Source of the DNA: Actinophytocola gossypii
GTDB taxonomy: Bacteria; Actinomycetota; Actinomycetes; Mycobacteriales; Pseudonocardiaceae
Length of the DNA: 64,000 nucleotides
Assembly (NCBI RefSeq): GCF_025165815.1
Contig: NZ_JAFFZE010000009.1
Location: 310,001 to 374,000 of the forward strand
Direction: 5' to 3'
The translations under genes and the position numbers were made by a program. Below are positions 1-9,035 of the stretch, piece by piece. The notes beneath the pieces are model-generated. The model made no database searches. It was not told the origin of the DNA and saw only the letters and a program-made list of their open reading frames with translations. Position 1 is the first letter of the stretch, and every line of letters starts with the position of its first letter.

Positions 1-417
1 GTCGAACTCGGCCAGCCGCTGCACGATCTCCCGCGAGGACAGCGACTCGATCGACACCCGCACGTTCGGGTGCCGCTCGGCCAGCGGGCTGGTGAGCAGC
101 GAGGCGAGCGTGATCGCGGTCGGGATCGCGCCGATCCGCAGCACCCCGGACAGCCCGCCGCGCATTCTGTCCAGCTCGTGCCGCATGGCGTCCTGCTCGG
201 CGAGGATCCGGTGCGCCCACTGCAGGACCTGCTTGCCCTCCGGGGTGAACCCCTCGAAGCGCTGCCCGCGCTGCACGATCTGGATGTCGAGCTCGGCCTC
301 GAGCTTGCGGATGGCGGCCGAGAGCGCCGGCTGGGACACGTGGCACGCCTGGGCCGCGCGGCCGAAGTGTCCCTCCCGTGCGAGCGCGCTCAGGTACTCC
401 AGCTGGCGCAGCAACAT
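1..417 (-). CDS. LysR family transcriptional regulator (C-terminus cut off by window edge)
   Basis: The complement strand from an ATG at 417 reads continuously for 139 codons to the window edge. The protein begins MLLRQLEYLSALAREGHFGR and contains the LysR winged helix-turn-helix (roughly residues 3-60, with SQPALSAAIRKLEAELD as the recognition-helix region) and then the start of the substrate-binding domain (VLRIGAIPTAIT, residues 92-103). Only about half of a normal 300-residue LysR protein is present because the 3' part lies outside the window. It is transcribed away from the secreted isoaspartyl peptidase gene, so the 83-bp intergenic region is a candidate site of divergent control. The effector is unknown. 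Confidence 0.93.
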   Translation of the reverse strand, partial: MLLRQLEYLSALAREGHFGRAAQACHVSQPALSAAIRKLEAELDIQIVQRGQRFEGFTPEGKQVLQWAHRILAEQDAMRHELDRMRGGLSGVLRIGAIPTAITLASLLTSPLAERHPNVRVSIESLSSREIVQRLAEFD

Positions 418-500
418 GGTCAACAGATACTCGCAATGTCGGCCGAGGTAAAGGAAGGTGGGTCGAGAAGTCTCGTTCGTCGATCGTTCGAGGAGGTTCG

Positions 501-1541
501 ATGTCCACCCTGCGACCCCGGCTGCTCATCGCGGTGCTGGCCGCCGCGACCGCGTTCGGCGTGTCCGGCTCCGCCGGCGCCGAGTCCGCGCCCCCACCGT
601 CCGGTGACGGACCGATCCGCGGCGTCGTGCTGGCCGTGCACGGCGGCGCCGGCTCGCTGCCCCGCGGCAGCATCACACCCGAGCGGGAACGCGCCTACCG
701 TGACGGCCTGGAGAAGGCCCTGCGCACCGGATACCGCCTGCTGGCCGACGGCCGGCCCAGCCTGGACGCGGTGGAGGCCGCGGTGCGCGTGCTGGAGGAC
801 GACCCGCTGTTCAACGCCGGTAAGGGCGCGGTGTTCAACACCGACGCCGAGCACGAGCTGGACGCGTCGATCATGGACGGCCGGGACCTGCGGTCGGGCG
901 CGGTCGCGGGCGTGCACAACACGAAGAACCCGATCTCACTGGCGCGGATGGTCATGGAGCGTTCCCCGCACGTGCTGATGGCCGGCGCCGGGGCGGACAC
1001 GTTCGCACTGCGCAACGGCGTGCCGTACACGACCCAGGACTACTACTTCACCCAGCGCCGGTGGGACTCGCTGATGGAGGCGAAGCAGCCGGACGCCGAG
1101 CCGAAGGAGGGCGGCGGCACGGTCGGCGCGGTGGCGGTGGACCGGTCGCGCGAGGTCGCGGCGGCCACCTCGACCGGCGGACTGACGAACAAGCTGGTCG
1201 GCCGGGTCGGCGACTCGCCGATCATCGGCGCGGGAACGTACGCGAACAGCCGGACCGTGGCGGTGTCCTGCACCGGAACGGGTGAGGTCTTCATCCGTGG
1301 CGTGGCCGCCTACGACATCTCGGCGATCATGGAGTACACCGGGGCGCCGGTCCGGCGGGCCGCGTCGAAGGTGGTCAACGAGAAGATCCCGGCCCTCGGC
1401 GCGACCGGCGGGGTGATCGCGCTCGACCCACGTGGCACGCTGGCCACCCCGCACAGCACGCCCGGCCTGATCAACGGCTACATCACCCGCGACGGCCGGG
1501 TCGTCACCCGCGTCTACAACGACGAGACCCCGGCCGGGTAG
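501..1541 (+). CDS. Secreted isoaspartyl peptidase / L-asparaginase (plant-type, Ntn hydrolase)
   Basis: The 346-residue product starts at an ATG with a perfect AGGAGG five bases upstream (491-496). It has an N-terminal signal peptide (about residues 1-27, LLIAVLAAATAFGVSGSAGA), the VHGGAGS motif near residue 47 and the GGGTVGAVA autocleavage site, where Thr207 should become the N-terminal nucleophile of the beta subunit after self-processing. Family members hydrolyse L-asparagine and beta-aspartyl (isoaspartyl) dipeptides. The signal sequence implies action outside the cell, unlike the cytoplasmic E. coli IaaA. The longer upstream reading frame from 378 lacks a ribosome site and is not preferred. 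Confidence 0.92.
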   Translation: MSTLRPRLLIAVLAAATAFGVSGSAGAESAPPPSGDGPIRGVVLAVHGGAGSLPRGSITPERERAYRDGLEKALRTGYRLLADGRPSLDAVEAAVRVLEDDPLFNAGKGAVFNTDAEHELDASIMDGRDLRSGAVAGVHNTKNPISLARMVMERSPHVLMAGAGADTFALRNGVPYTTQDYYFTQRRWDSLMEAKQPDAEPKEGGGTVGAVAVDRSREVAAATSTGGLTNKLVGRVGDSPIIGAGTYANSRTVAVSCTGTGEVFIRGVAAYDISAIMEYTGAPVRRAASKVVNEKIPALGATGGVIALDPRGTLATPHSTPGLINGYITRDGRVVTRVYNDETPAG

Positions 1542-1550
1542 GCGACCCGT

Positions 1551-1674
<124 letters not shown>

Positions 1675-1737
1675 ACGACGGGTGTAGAGCGAACGCCTGA
1701 CACGTCCTCGCGGTTCGCGGCGTTAGCTTCGGGCCGC

Positions 1738-2550
1738 ATGGGAGATCGAAGCAGGAAGCTGGTCGCGGTCGTGGTCGCGGCACTCGCCGTCACGACCGCG
1801 TGTAGCGAAGGGAGTGGGTCATCGTCCGCCGCGGGCGGTGCGGGTGACGGCGACAACCCGAAGGAGATCGCCAGCGCCGACGAGGTGATCGAGGTCGTCG
1901 ACCAGGGGTTCGCCACCTATCGCGTCGAGAAGCCGGGCATCAAGAGCGACTACCTGAGCTACGGGTTCGTCGTCGAGAACGTGTCCGACGAGGTGGCGCT
2001 CACCGTCCGGGCCCGTGTGGAGTTCCTCGACGAGGCGGGCGAGCCCGTCGAGGACGCGAGTCAGGGCCACGAGTTCAGCGTCGTACTGCCGGGCCAGCGG
2101 ATGGGCGTCGGCGGCAGTGACATGTACGCCGACACGACCTCGGACGTCCGGCCGACCATCGCCGACATGACCGTCGAGATCACGTTGATCACGGCGCTGG
2201 ACACCCCGGACGGCGAGCGCTACCGGAAACCACCCGGCGCCTACGCCGAATTGGAGGTGGGCGACCCGGTCGTCGGTGGGGCGGATCCGGCCACGGTCGA
2301 GGTGACCAACACCTACGACGTTCCGCTGAAGCCGAAGGCGACCGCGGTGGTGCGGGACGCCGACGGCACCATCGTGGGCGGCATGGACAGCAACGCCACG
2401 GCGCAGGTCCAGCCGGGCGACAGCGCGCAAGCCGAGTTCTTCGGCCTGCACGTCGACGAGAAGCGGCTCGCCGAGGGGACCATCGAGTGCTATGCGGACC
2501 CCAACCTGGGCCGGATGATCACCAGGACCCCGGTCTGGCACGACGTCTGA
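1738..2550 (+). CDS. Putative secreted lipoprotein, function unknown
   Basis: The 270-residue product has a lipoprotein signal peptide: two basic residues, a hydrophobic core and a lipobox AVTTAC with the lipidated Cys at residue 22, followed by a Ser/Gly-rich linker. The mature part (about residues 45-270) is acidic and predicted to be beta-rich, resembling extracellular FxLYD/DUF4352-like beta-sandwich domains, but I do not recognise a specific family. The same frame is open upstream through the poly-G tract from 1549, but the ATG at 1738 directly precedes the signal sequence and is the credible start. Its stop lies 6 bp from the convergent site-2 protease stop. Confidence 0.8.
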   Translation: MGDRSRKLVAVVVAALAVTTACSEGSGSSSAAGGAGDGDNPKEIASADEVIEVVDQGFATYRVEKPGIKSDYLSYGFVVENVSDEVALTVRARVEFLDEAGEPVEDASQGHEFSVVLPGQRMGVGGSDMYADTTSDVRPTIADMTVEITLITALDTPDGERYRKPPGAYAELEVGDPVVGGADPATVEVTNTYDVPLKPKATAVVRDADGTIVGGMDSNATAQVQPGDSAQAEFFGLHVDEKRLAEGTIECYADPNLGRMITRTPVWHDV

Positions 2551-2556
2551 CGGCGG

Positions 2557-3747
2557 CTACTGGGTGAGTCTGATCGGGTTCACGATGTCGGCGGTGATGG
2601 TCAGCACCATGACCGCGCCGCCGACCAGGACCAGCACCATCGTGACCGTGCTGAGCCTGGTGTAGTCGACGGGCGCCGCGGCGGTGCGGCCACGGCGCAT
2701 CCGTAGCCAGTTGCGGACGCGCTCGTACCAGGTGACCGCGATGTGGCCGCCGTCGAGCGGGAGCAGCGGGAGCAGGTTGAACACGCCGAGGAAGAAGTTC
2801 AGCCCGGCCAGCAGCAGGAAGAACACCTGCCACAGGCCAGCCTCGACCGCCTCCCCGCCGATGCGGCTCGCGCCGACCACGCTCACCGGCGTGTTCGGGT
2901 CGCGCTCGGCGCCGAAGATCGAGCTGACCACGGCCGGGATCCGGGACGGGAACTCGACCAGCCGCTGGAAGGTCTGGGCGAACAGGTCACCGGAGAACGC
3001 CACGGTCGCCGGCACCGCGTCCAGCACGCCGTAGTCGAACGACCGCGTGGCCGACACGCCAGCCACGCCGAGCTCCACCCGTTCCGCCGTACCGTCGGCG
3101 TTCGTGACCGAACGGGTGACCGCCGGCACGTCGACGGTCAGCGTCAGCCGTTCGTCGCCGCGCAGGACCTCGAACGTGGTCGGGCCGCGGGAGTCGCGGA
3201 CCGCGGTGGCCACGTCGGTCCAGTTCGGGGTCGGGACACCGCCGACCGCGACGATCTCGTCGCCGGGACGGACGCCCGCGGCCTCGGCGGGACCGGCCGA
3301 GCCGGGCGGACAGGTTTCCGCCGTCACGCACGACGAGGTCGCGGACACCACCGGCCGGCCGGTCAGGTTCGGCAGGCCCATCGTCGCGGCGAGCGTGTAC
3401 AGCAGCACGAAGCCGAGCACGAAGTGGGTGAGCGGACCGGCCGCCATCACCGTCGTGCGCTTCCACGTCTTCTGCTTCCACATCGCGCGGCGTTCCTCGT
3501 CCGGGGTGAGCTCGTCGAGCGTTGTCATGCCCGCGATCTCGCAGAACCCGCCGAACGGGAGCGCCTTGAGCCCGTACTCGGTCTCGCCGCGGCGGAACGA
3601 GAAGAGCTTCGGCCCGGCGCCGACGAAGTAGCGGCGCACCTTCATGCCGAACGCCTTGGCGGTGACCAGGTGCCCGGCCTCGTGCAGGGCCAGCGACAGG
3701 CACACGCCGACGACGAACAGCGCCACGCCGATGAGGTAGGCCAGCAT
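2557..3747 (-). CDS. rip: Membrane site-2 protease (M50, RseP/Rip1 family)
   Basis: This 396-residue protein is an intramembrane zinc metalloprotease of the type that cleaves anti-sigma factors and other membrane substrates (RseP in E. coli, Rip1 in mycobacteria). The first transmembrane helix carries HEAGH (residues 22-26), which supplies two zinc ligands and the catalytic glutamate. A PDZ domain occupies the middle (around residues 120-210, with the GDEIVAVGG motif), and the C-terminal membrane part contains LDGGH, whose Asp is the third ligand. In mycobacteria rip1 sits beside dxr and ispG; here it is next to recQ, so this may be a paralogue rather than the positional orthologue. Confidence 0.93.
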   Translation of the reverse strand: MLAYLIGVALFVVGVCLSLALHEAGHLVTAKAFGMKVRRYFVGAGPKLFSFRRGETEYGLKALPFGGFCEIAGMTTLDELTPDEERRAMWKQKTWKRTTVMAAGPLTHFVLGFVLLYTLAATMGLPNLTGRPVVSATSSCVTAETCPPGSAGPAEAAGVRPGDEIVAVGGVPTPNWTDVATAVRDSRGPTTFEVLRGDERLTLTVDVPAVTRSVTNADGTAERVELGVAGVSATRSFDYGVLDAVPATVAFSGDLFAQTFQRLVEFPSRIPAVVSSIFGAERDPNTPVSVVGASRIGGEAVEAGLWQVFFLLLAGLNFFLGVFNLLPLLPLDGGHIAVTWYERVRNWLRMRRGRTAAAPVDYTRLSTVTMVLVLVGGAVMVLTITADIVNPIRLTQ

Positions 3748-3787
3748 GGACCGACCCTGGCAGCACGCCGGTGAAGCGCCCGTTGCC

Positions 3788-5617
3788 TCAGGCGGCCAGG
3801 GTGTCGAGGATCTGCTGGCCGTACTTGGCGAGCTTGTTCTCGCCGACGCCGTTCACCGTGCCCAGACGGTCCAGGGTGGTCGGCGCCTCGGCGGCGATCT
3901 GGCGCAGCGTCGCGTCGTGGAAGATCACGTACGCGGGGACGCCCTGCTCCTTGGCGGTGGCCGCCCGCCAGGCGCGGAGGCGTTCGAACAGCGGCTTGGC
4001 CTCCTCCGGCAGCTCCACCACCGGCGCGGCCTTGCCCCGGCTCGACGACCCGGCCGACCTGCCCGCCCGCTTGGGCTCGGTGCGCAGCCGGACCTCGCGG
4101 CGGCGGCCGAGCACCTCGCCGCTCGCCTCGGTGAGGACCAGCGTGCCGTGGTCGCCCTCGACCGTGAGCAGGCCCTGCGCCAGCAGCTGGCGGACCACGC
4201 CGCGCCACTCCGGCTCGGACAGCTCGGTGCCGACGCCGAACACGGTCAGCGACTCGTGGTTGTGCTGGCTGACCTTGGCCGTAGCGCGGCCGAGCAGGAT
4301 GTCGACCACGTGCCCGACACCGAACTTCTGCCGGCGTTCCCGGTCGAGCCGGTACACCGTGGAGAGCACCTTCTGCGCCGGCACCGTGCCGTCCCACGAC
4401 TCCGGCGGCGACAGGCAGGTGTCGCAGTTGCCGCACGGCTCGGCCGCCTCGCCGAAGTAGTTCAGCAGCTGCACCCGCCGGCACCGCACGGTCTCGCACA
4501 GCGCGAGCATCGCGTCGAGGTGCGTGCCGAGCCTGCGCCGGTGCGCGTCGTCGCCCTCCGAGGTGGCGATCATCTTGCGCTGCTGCACGACGTCCTGCAG
4601 CCCGTAGGCGAGCCACGCCGTGGACGGCAGCCCGTCGCGGCCGGCGCGGCCGGTCTCCTGGTAGTAGCCCTCGACCGACTTCGGCAGGTCGAGGTGGGCG
4701 ACGAACCGGACGTCCGGCTTGTCGATGCCCATGCCGAACGCGATCGTGGCCACCACGACCAGGCCGTCCTCGCGCAGGAACCGCGACTGGTGCGTGGCGC
4801 GGGTGCGGGCGTCGAGGCCTGCGTGGTACGGCAGCGCCTCGATCCCGTTCTGGCTCAGGAACGTGGCCGTGCGCTCGGTGGAGGCGCGGGACAGGCAGTA
4901 GATGATGCCGGCGTCGCCCTTGTGCTCGGTGGTGAGCAGCTCCAACAGCTGCTGCTCCGGCCGGTTCTTGGCGACGATCCGGTACTGGATGTTGGGCCGG
5001 TCGAAGCTCGACACGAAGTGCCGCGCCTCGGTGAGGTTCAGCCGGTTCGCGATCTCGGTGCGGGTGGCCTCGGTCGCGGTGGCGGTCAGCGCGATCCTCG
5101 GCACGTTCGGCCAGCGCTCGTGCAGTGCGGACAGCGTCAGGTAGTCGGGCCGGAAGTCGTGCCCCCACTGGGCGACACAGTGCGCCTCGTCGATCGCGAA
5201 CAGCGCCACCCGGCCCTGGTCGAGCAGCCGCAGCGTCGACTCGACCTTCAGCCGCTCCGGCGCCAGGTACAGCAGGTCCAGCTCGCCGGCCAGGAACTCC
5301 GCCTCGACCAGCCTGCGCTCGTCGAAGTCCTGGGTGGAGTTGAGGAAGCCGGCCCGCACGCCGAGCGCCCGCAACGCGTCCACCTGGTCCTGCATCAGCG
5401 CGATCAGCGGTGAGACGACCACGCCGACGCCGTCGCGGACCAGCGCCGGGATCTGGTAGCACAGCGACTTCCCGCCGCCGGTCGGCATCAGCACCAGCGC
5501 GTCGCCGCCGCCGACCACCGTGTCGATGATCTCCTGCTGGTCGCCCCGGAACGCGTCGTAGCCGAACACGCGGCGGAGCGTGTCCAGGGCGGGTGCGGTG
5601 GTGTGGGGGAGGGTCAC
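3788..5617 (-). CDS. recQ: ATP-dependent DNA helicase RecQ
   Basis: The product has the full RecQ layout: Walker A TGGGKS, DEAH box ([19 protein letters not shown]), helicase C domain ([13 protein letters not shown]), a zinc-binding RQC region with Cys residues in CRRVQLL and CGNCDTC, and a C-terminal HRDC domain (about the last 75 residues). It unwinds DNA 3' to 5' in recombination and fork repair. I chose the GTG at 5617 (609 residues) because a TAGAAT -10 box lies seven bases upstream, consistent with a leaderless transcript. A GTG at 5665 would add 16 residues that are not RecQ-like. The gap to the protease gene downstream is 40 bp. Confidence 0.93.
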   Translation of the reverse strand: MTLPHTTAPALDTLRRVFGYDAFRGDQQEIIDTVVGGGDALVLMPTGGGKSLCYQIPALVRDGVGVVVSPLIALMQDQVDALRALGVRAGFLNSTQDFDERRLVEAEFLAGELDLLYLAPERLKVESTLRLLDQGRVALFAIDEAHCVAQWGHDFRPDYLTLSALHERWPNVPRIALTATATEATRTEIANRLNLTEARHFVSSFDRPNIQYRIVAKNRPEQQLLELLTTEHKGDAGIIYCLSRASTERTATFLSQNGIEALPYHAGLDARTRATHQSRFLREDGLVVVATIAFGMGIDKPDVRFVAHLDLPKSVEGYYQETGRAGRDGLPSTAWLAYGLQDVVQQRKMIATSEGDDAHRRRLGTHLDAMLALCETVRCRRVQLLNYFGEAAEPCGNCDTCLSPPESWDGTVPAQKVLSTVYRLDRERRQKFGVGHVVDILLGRATAKVSQHNHESLTVFGVGTELSEPEWRGVVRQLLAQGLLTVEGDHGTLVLTEASGEVLGRRREVRLRTEPKRAGRSAGSSSRGKAAPVVELPEEAKPLFERLRAWRAATAKEQGVPAYVIFHDATLRQIAAEAPTTLDRLGTVNGVGENKLAKYGQQILDTLAA

Positions 5618-5624
5618 GCGGGCG

Positions 5625-5630
5625 ATTCTA
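5625..5630 (-). promoter_or_regulatory. Candidate -10 box of a leaderless recQ promoter
   Basis: On the complement strand TAGAAT ends seven bases before the GTG at 5617, the spacing expected when transcription starts on the start codon itself. No Shine-Dalgarno sequence is visible. No good -35 box was found. Confidence 0.45.
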
Positions 5631-5672
5631 TGGGCGCGCGCCGACAGGCCTCGGACGTTGTCCACAGCCGGG

Positions 5673-6794
5673 TCAGGCGTGTCCGCCGACGGTCACCTCG
5701 CCCACGGTCAGCTCCGGCGTGGCGCCGAGCACCGCGCCGACCCGTTCCGCCTGCTCGTCGAGGTCGGCGCGCCGGACGCGACCGAACGGCTCCACGGTCA
5801 GCTGCACCTTCCGCCCGGCGCGGCGCTGGTGCCACAGCCCGGCGACCACGCCGTCGACCAGCAGCACCTGGAAGTTCCCCTTGGCCCGGGTCGCGGCCCG
5901 GCCGGGGTAGAGGCGGGCTCGGTCGTTGCCGACGGCGTAGGCGTAGCCGTCGAAGTACGGCAGCAGCCGCAGCCCGCTGGGCGGCTCGGTCGGCCGGGCG
6001 GTGTCGCCGGCGTTGACCCAGGCCTCCTCGCCGTCGACCAGCACTCGCTCCAGTGCGTCCGCGTGGTCGGCGAACACCCCGCGCGCCCACGCCCGGGGCG
6101 CGGCGAGCCAGTTGGCGAAGCGGGCGGGCGTGGCCGGGCCGAACACGTGCAGGTAGGCACGCAGCACGTCCGGCAGCGCGCCGCCCGCCGGGTTGAAGCC
6201 GGGCAGCCAGCGGCGTGGGCTGGTGTAGGTGACCTTCCGGCCGCGGTTCGGGGCGAAGCACAGCGCGCCGCGCATTCCGGCCAGGTGCATGACCTGCCGC
6301 CAGCGCGGCCACTTCCCCTGGAACGCGTCCATCACCGGGTCGCCCGCCCACGACCCGCACGCGGCGACCACGGCGTCGGACAGCTCGTCCACGGTCAGCT
6401 CCGCGTCGGCCACCGCGTCCTCGATCGCGGCCAGGACCTGCTCGGTCTGCTCGGCGGTCATCCGCACGTGCGGCGGCTGCTGGGCGGCGGCGAGCGGGAT
6501 CTCGGCCAGCGCGCCGGTCCACATCGCGAGGTCCCGGGCGGGCAACAGGTGCACGGTGCCGCGCGGCCCGAAAGTCCTGATCAGACTGTGTTCGGTCCAC
6601 AGCGCGTGCCGCACGGTCTCACGGGTCGCCCCGGCCAGCCGCAGACCGATCGACAGCTCCGCCGCCGATGGCACCTGCGCGTGCACTCCGGCCAACGCGC
6701 GCACGACCTCGGCCACGTCGTCCGCCGGCGCGCCGGCCAGCCGGTGCCGGGCGAGGCGCCTGGCGCAGACCTCCGCCCAGGTGAACGTCTCCAT
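5673..6794 (-). CDS. Winged helix DNA-binding domain protein (HTH_42 / AlkX-YcaQ-like)
   Basis: The 373-residue product begins [20 protein letters not shown] and matches the actinobacterial family annotated as winged helix DNA-binding domain-containing protein, which is distantly related to the YcaQ/AlkZ DNA glycosylases. Typical features are [17 protein letters not shown] (near residue 80), the [19 protein letters not shown] block and the C-terminal [16 protein letters not shown] block. AlkZ-type glycosylases carry a QxQ or QxD catalytic motif; I did not find a clear one here, so enzymatic activity is uncertain. The gene lies upstream of recQ on the same strand, 55 bp away, which may hint at a DNA-repair link. 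Confidence 0.82.
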   Translation of the reverse strand: METFTWAEVCARRLARHRLAGAPADDVAEVVRALAGVHAQVPSAAELSIGLRLAGATRETVRHALWTEHSLIRTFGPRGTVHLLPARDLAMWTGALAEIPLAAAQQPPHVRMTAEQTEQVLAAIEDAVADAELTVDELSDAVVAACGSWAGDPVMDAFQGKWPRWRQVMHLAGMRGALCFAPNRGRKVTYTSPRRWLPGFNPAGGALPDVLRAYLHVFGPATPARFANWLAAPRAWARGVFADHADALERVLVDGEEAWVNAGDTARPTEPPSGLRLLPYFDGYAYAVGNDRARLYPGRAATRAKGNFQVLLVDGVVAGLWHQRRAGRKVQLTVEPFGRVRRADLDEQAERVGAVLGATPELTVGEVTVGGHA

Positions 6795-6867
6795 GCCACG
6801 GACCGTAGTGATCGAACCGGTCAGTTCGTGACCTGATCGCGCTGGCGAAAAAGAATCCGGACGCGCG

Positions 6868-6894
6868 TGTCGATCCCGGTCGGACCCGTCCGAC
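6868..6894 (+). promoter_or_regulatory. Candidate ECF42-type promoter (TGTCGA, 17 bp, CGAC)
   Basis: TGTCGA at 6868-6873 is followed after 17 bp by CGAC at 6891-6894, 39 bp before the first DGPF gene. As I recall, ECF42 target promoters share a TGTCGA -35 element and a short CGA/TC-type -10 element. This would make the three-gene unit autoregulated by its own sigma factor. It was assigned by eye. Confidence 0.6.
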
Positions 6895-6932
6895 GCTAGG
6901 TTGACGCCGGACTTGAGCAGAAGGAGAGAGAC

Positions 6933-7361
6933 GTGCGTTTTCTGATCATCCGCAGGGCGGACGCGGACACGGAGGCTGGCAAACCGGCCAGCGAGGAGCT
7001 GGTCGAGGCCATGTCCCAGTACAACCAGGAGCTGGTGCGCGCCGGCGCCCTGCTCGACGCCGCCGGGCTGGCCCCGTCCTCGGCCGGCGCCATCGTCGAG
7101 TTCAGTGGCGGCGGGACGACGGTCATCGACGGGCCGTTCGCCGAGGCCAAGGAGCTGATCGCGGGCTACACGATGGTCCGCGCCGACTCGCTCCAGGAGG
7201 TCGTGGAGCTGGTCAAGCGCTGGCCGACGCTCGACGGCGGCGGCAACGTCGAGATCGAGATCCGCCGGATCGCCGAGACCGACGAGTACGACATGAGCGA
7301 CGAGCTCAAGGAGAAGGAGCACGAGATGCGTGCCACGACCGAGGCCAACCGGGAGGCGTGA
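6933..7361 (+). CDS. DGPF/YCII-domain protein, ECF42 partner 1
   Basis: The 142-residue product starts at a GTG preceded by AAGGAGAGAG (6921-6930). It carries the YCII-related fold with the hallmark DGPFAEAKELIAGY (near residue 69), which gives the DGPF family its name. In actinobacteria these proteins are encoded next to ECF42 sigma factors; their biochemical role is unresolved. This copy has a charged C-terminal extension of about 25 residues (EYDMSDELKEKEHEMRAT) that its neighbour lacks. It is separated by 3 bp from the second DGPF gene, so the two are probably co-translated. Confidence 0.9.
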   Translation: MRFLIIRRADADTEAGKPASEELVEAMSQYNQELVRAGALLDAAGLAPSSAGAIVEFSGGGTTVIDGPFAEAKELIAGYTMVRADSLQEVVELVKRWPTLDGGGNVEIEIRRIAETDEYDMSDELKEKEHEMRATTEANREA

Positions 7362-7364
7362 GCG

Positions 7365-7709
7365 ATGCGGTACATGGTGATGGTGAAGTACGCCGAGAAC
7401 GACCCGAACATCCCGGAGCCGGACGAGGAGATGTACGCCGAGATGGCCCGGTACAACGAGGAGCTGGTCAAGGCCGGCGTGATGCTCGCCGGTGAGGGCC
7501 TGCATCCCTCCGACCAGGGTGCTCTCGTCACGTTCCGGAACGGCGTGCCGACGGTGACCGACGGACCGTTCGCCGAGGGCAAGGAGCTCGTCGGGGGCTA
7601 CTGGCTGCTCGAGGCGAAGTCCCGCGAGGAGGTCCTGGAGTGGGTGAAGCGGATCCCCGCCGACCCCAACGTCACCTCGCGGGTCGAGGTCCGGCAGCTG
7701 GCCGACTGA
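7365..7709 (+). CDS. DGPF/YCII-domain protein, ECF42 partner 2
   Basis: This 114-residue protein is a single YCII-type domain with the motif DGPFAEGKELVGGYWLL (near residue 66). It is clearly paralogous to the gene 3 bp upstream (shared YNEEL/YNQEL, LVKAG/LVRAG and DGPFAE blocks) but without the C-terminal extension. It lies 48 bp before the ECF42 sigma gene. Family knowledge links DGPF proteins to ECF42 sigma factors by gene order; how they act on sigma activity is not established. Confidence 0.9.
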   Translation: MRYMVMVKYAENDPNIPEPDEEMYAEMARYNEELVKAGVMLAGEGLHPSDQGALVTFRNGVPTVTDGPFAEGKELVGGYWLLEAKSREEVLEWVKRIPADPNVTSRVEVRQLAD

Positions 7710-7757
7710 AGCCGATCCGGCTTGCCGCCGGCCGCGCCGACCTGCTCTGATGTGCCC

Positions 7758-9035
7758 GTGGCGACGCTGGAGGCGAACCGAACGGTCGAGGCGGTGTGGC
7801 GGATCGAGTCCGCCAGGGTCATCGCGGGCCTGGCCAGGATGGTGCACGACGTCGGGCTCGCCGAGGAGCTCGCGCAGGACGCGCTGGTCGCGGCGCTGGA
7901 GCAGTGGCCGGAGTCGGGCGTCCCGGACAACCCGGGCGCCTGGCTCATGGCCATCGCCAAGCGGCGGGCCATCGACCAGTTCCGGCGCCGGGAGACCCTG
8001 GAGCGCAAGGTCGTCGAGATGGGACGCGACCTGGAGACCCAGGAGCCGCCCAACGCCGAGCCCGACTTCGACGCCATCGACAGCAACATCGGCGACAACC
8101 TGCTGCGGCTGGTGTTCGTCTCCTGCCACCCGGTGCTGTCCACCGAGGCACGGGTGGCGCTGACGCTGCGCCTGCTCGGCGGCCTGACCACCGAGGAGGT
8201 CGCCCGCGCGTTCCTCGTCCCCGAGCCGACGATCGCGCAGCGGATCGTGCGGGCCAAGAAGACCCTCGCCAAGAAGAAGGTGCCGTTCGAGGTCCCGAAC
8301 GCCGCCGAGTTGGGCGAGCGGCTCGCCTCCGTGTGCGAGGTCGTGTACCTCGTGTTCAACGAGGGCTACTCGGCCACCGGCGGCGAGGACTGGATGCGGC
8401 CCGCGCTCTGCGAGGACGCGATGCGGCTGGGCCGGATGCTCGCCGAGCTGGTGCCGGCCGAACGCGAGGTGCACGGGCTCGTCGCGCTGATGGAGATCCA
8501 GGCCTCCCGCGCACGGGCCAGGACCGGCCCGGACGGCCAGCCGGTACTGCTGTTCGACCAGGACCGCTCGCGCTGGGACCAGCTGCTGATCCGCCGGGGC
8601 CTCGCCGCACTGGCCCGCGCGGAGCGGCTGCCCGGCGAGCCGGGGCCCTACGAGCTGCAGGCCGAGATCGCCGCCTGCCACGCGCGGGCACGGACCCCGG
8701 AGGAGACCGACTGGGCGCGGATCGCCGCCCGGTACGCGCGGCTGGTGCAGCTGCTGCCCTCGCCGGTGGTGGAGCTGAACCGGGCGGTGGCGGTGTCCAT
8801 GGCGTTCGGCCCGGACGCCGGCCTGCGGATCGTGGACGAGCTGACCGACGAGCCGTCGCTGCGGAAGTACCACCTGCTGCCCAGCGTGCGCGGTGACCTG
8901 CTGGCCAGGCTGGACCGGCACGCCGAGGCGAGCGAGGAGTTCACCCGCGCCGCCGAGCTGACCCGCAACGAGGCCGAGCAGCGCCTGCTGCTCGACCGGG
9001 CGAAGGAGTCCGCGACCCGCGCGGGGACCGTCTAG
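7758..9035 (+). CDS. ECF42 group RNA polymerase sigma factor with C-terminal TPR-like extension
   Basis: The 425-residue product has sigma region 2 (residues about 10-80, with AWLMAIAKRRAIDQFRRRETLERK), sigma region 4 (VALTLRLLGGLTTEEVARAF followed by PTIAQRIVRAKKTLA, residues 133-172) and a long C-terminal extension of about 240 residues. That extension (YLVFNEGYSATGG, VELNRAVAVSMA, plus helical repeats) defines the ECF42 group, where it is needed for activity and replaces a classical anti-sigma factor. I chose the GTG at 7758 over the upstream TTG at 7722, which adds 12 non-conserved residues. The stop codon overlaps the GTG start of the LacI gene, but the latter probably belongs functionally to the rhamnose unit. 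Confidence 0.92.
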   Translation: MATLEANRTVEAVWRIESARVIAGLARMVHDVGLAEELAQDALVAALEQWPESGVPDNPGAWLMAIAKRRAIDQFRRRETLERKVVEMGRDLETQEPPNAEPDFDAIDSNIGDNLLRLVFVSCHPVLSTEARVALTLRLLGGLTTEEVARAFLVPEPTIAQRIVRAKKTLAKKKVPFEVPNAAELGERLASVCEVVYLVFNEGYSATGGEDWMRPALCEDAMRLGRMLAELVPAEREVHGLVALMEIQASRARARTGPDGQPVLLFDQDRSRWDQLLIRRGLAALARAERLPGEPGPYELQAEIAACHARARTPEETDWARIAARYARLVQLLPSPVVELNRAVAVSMAFGPDAGLRIVDELTDEPSLRKYHLLPSVRGDLLARLDRHAEASEEFTRAAELTRNEAEQRLLLDRAKESATRAGTV

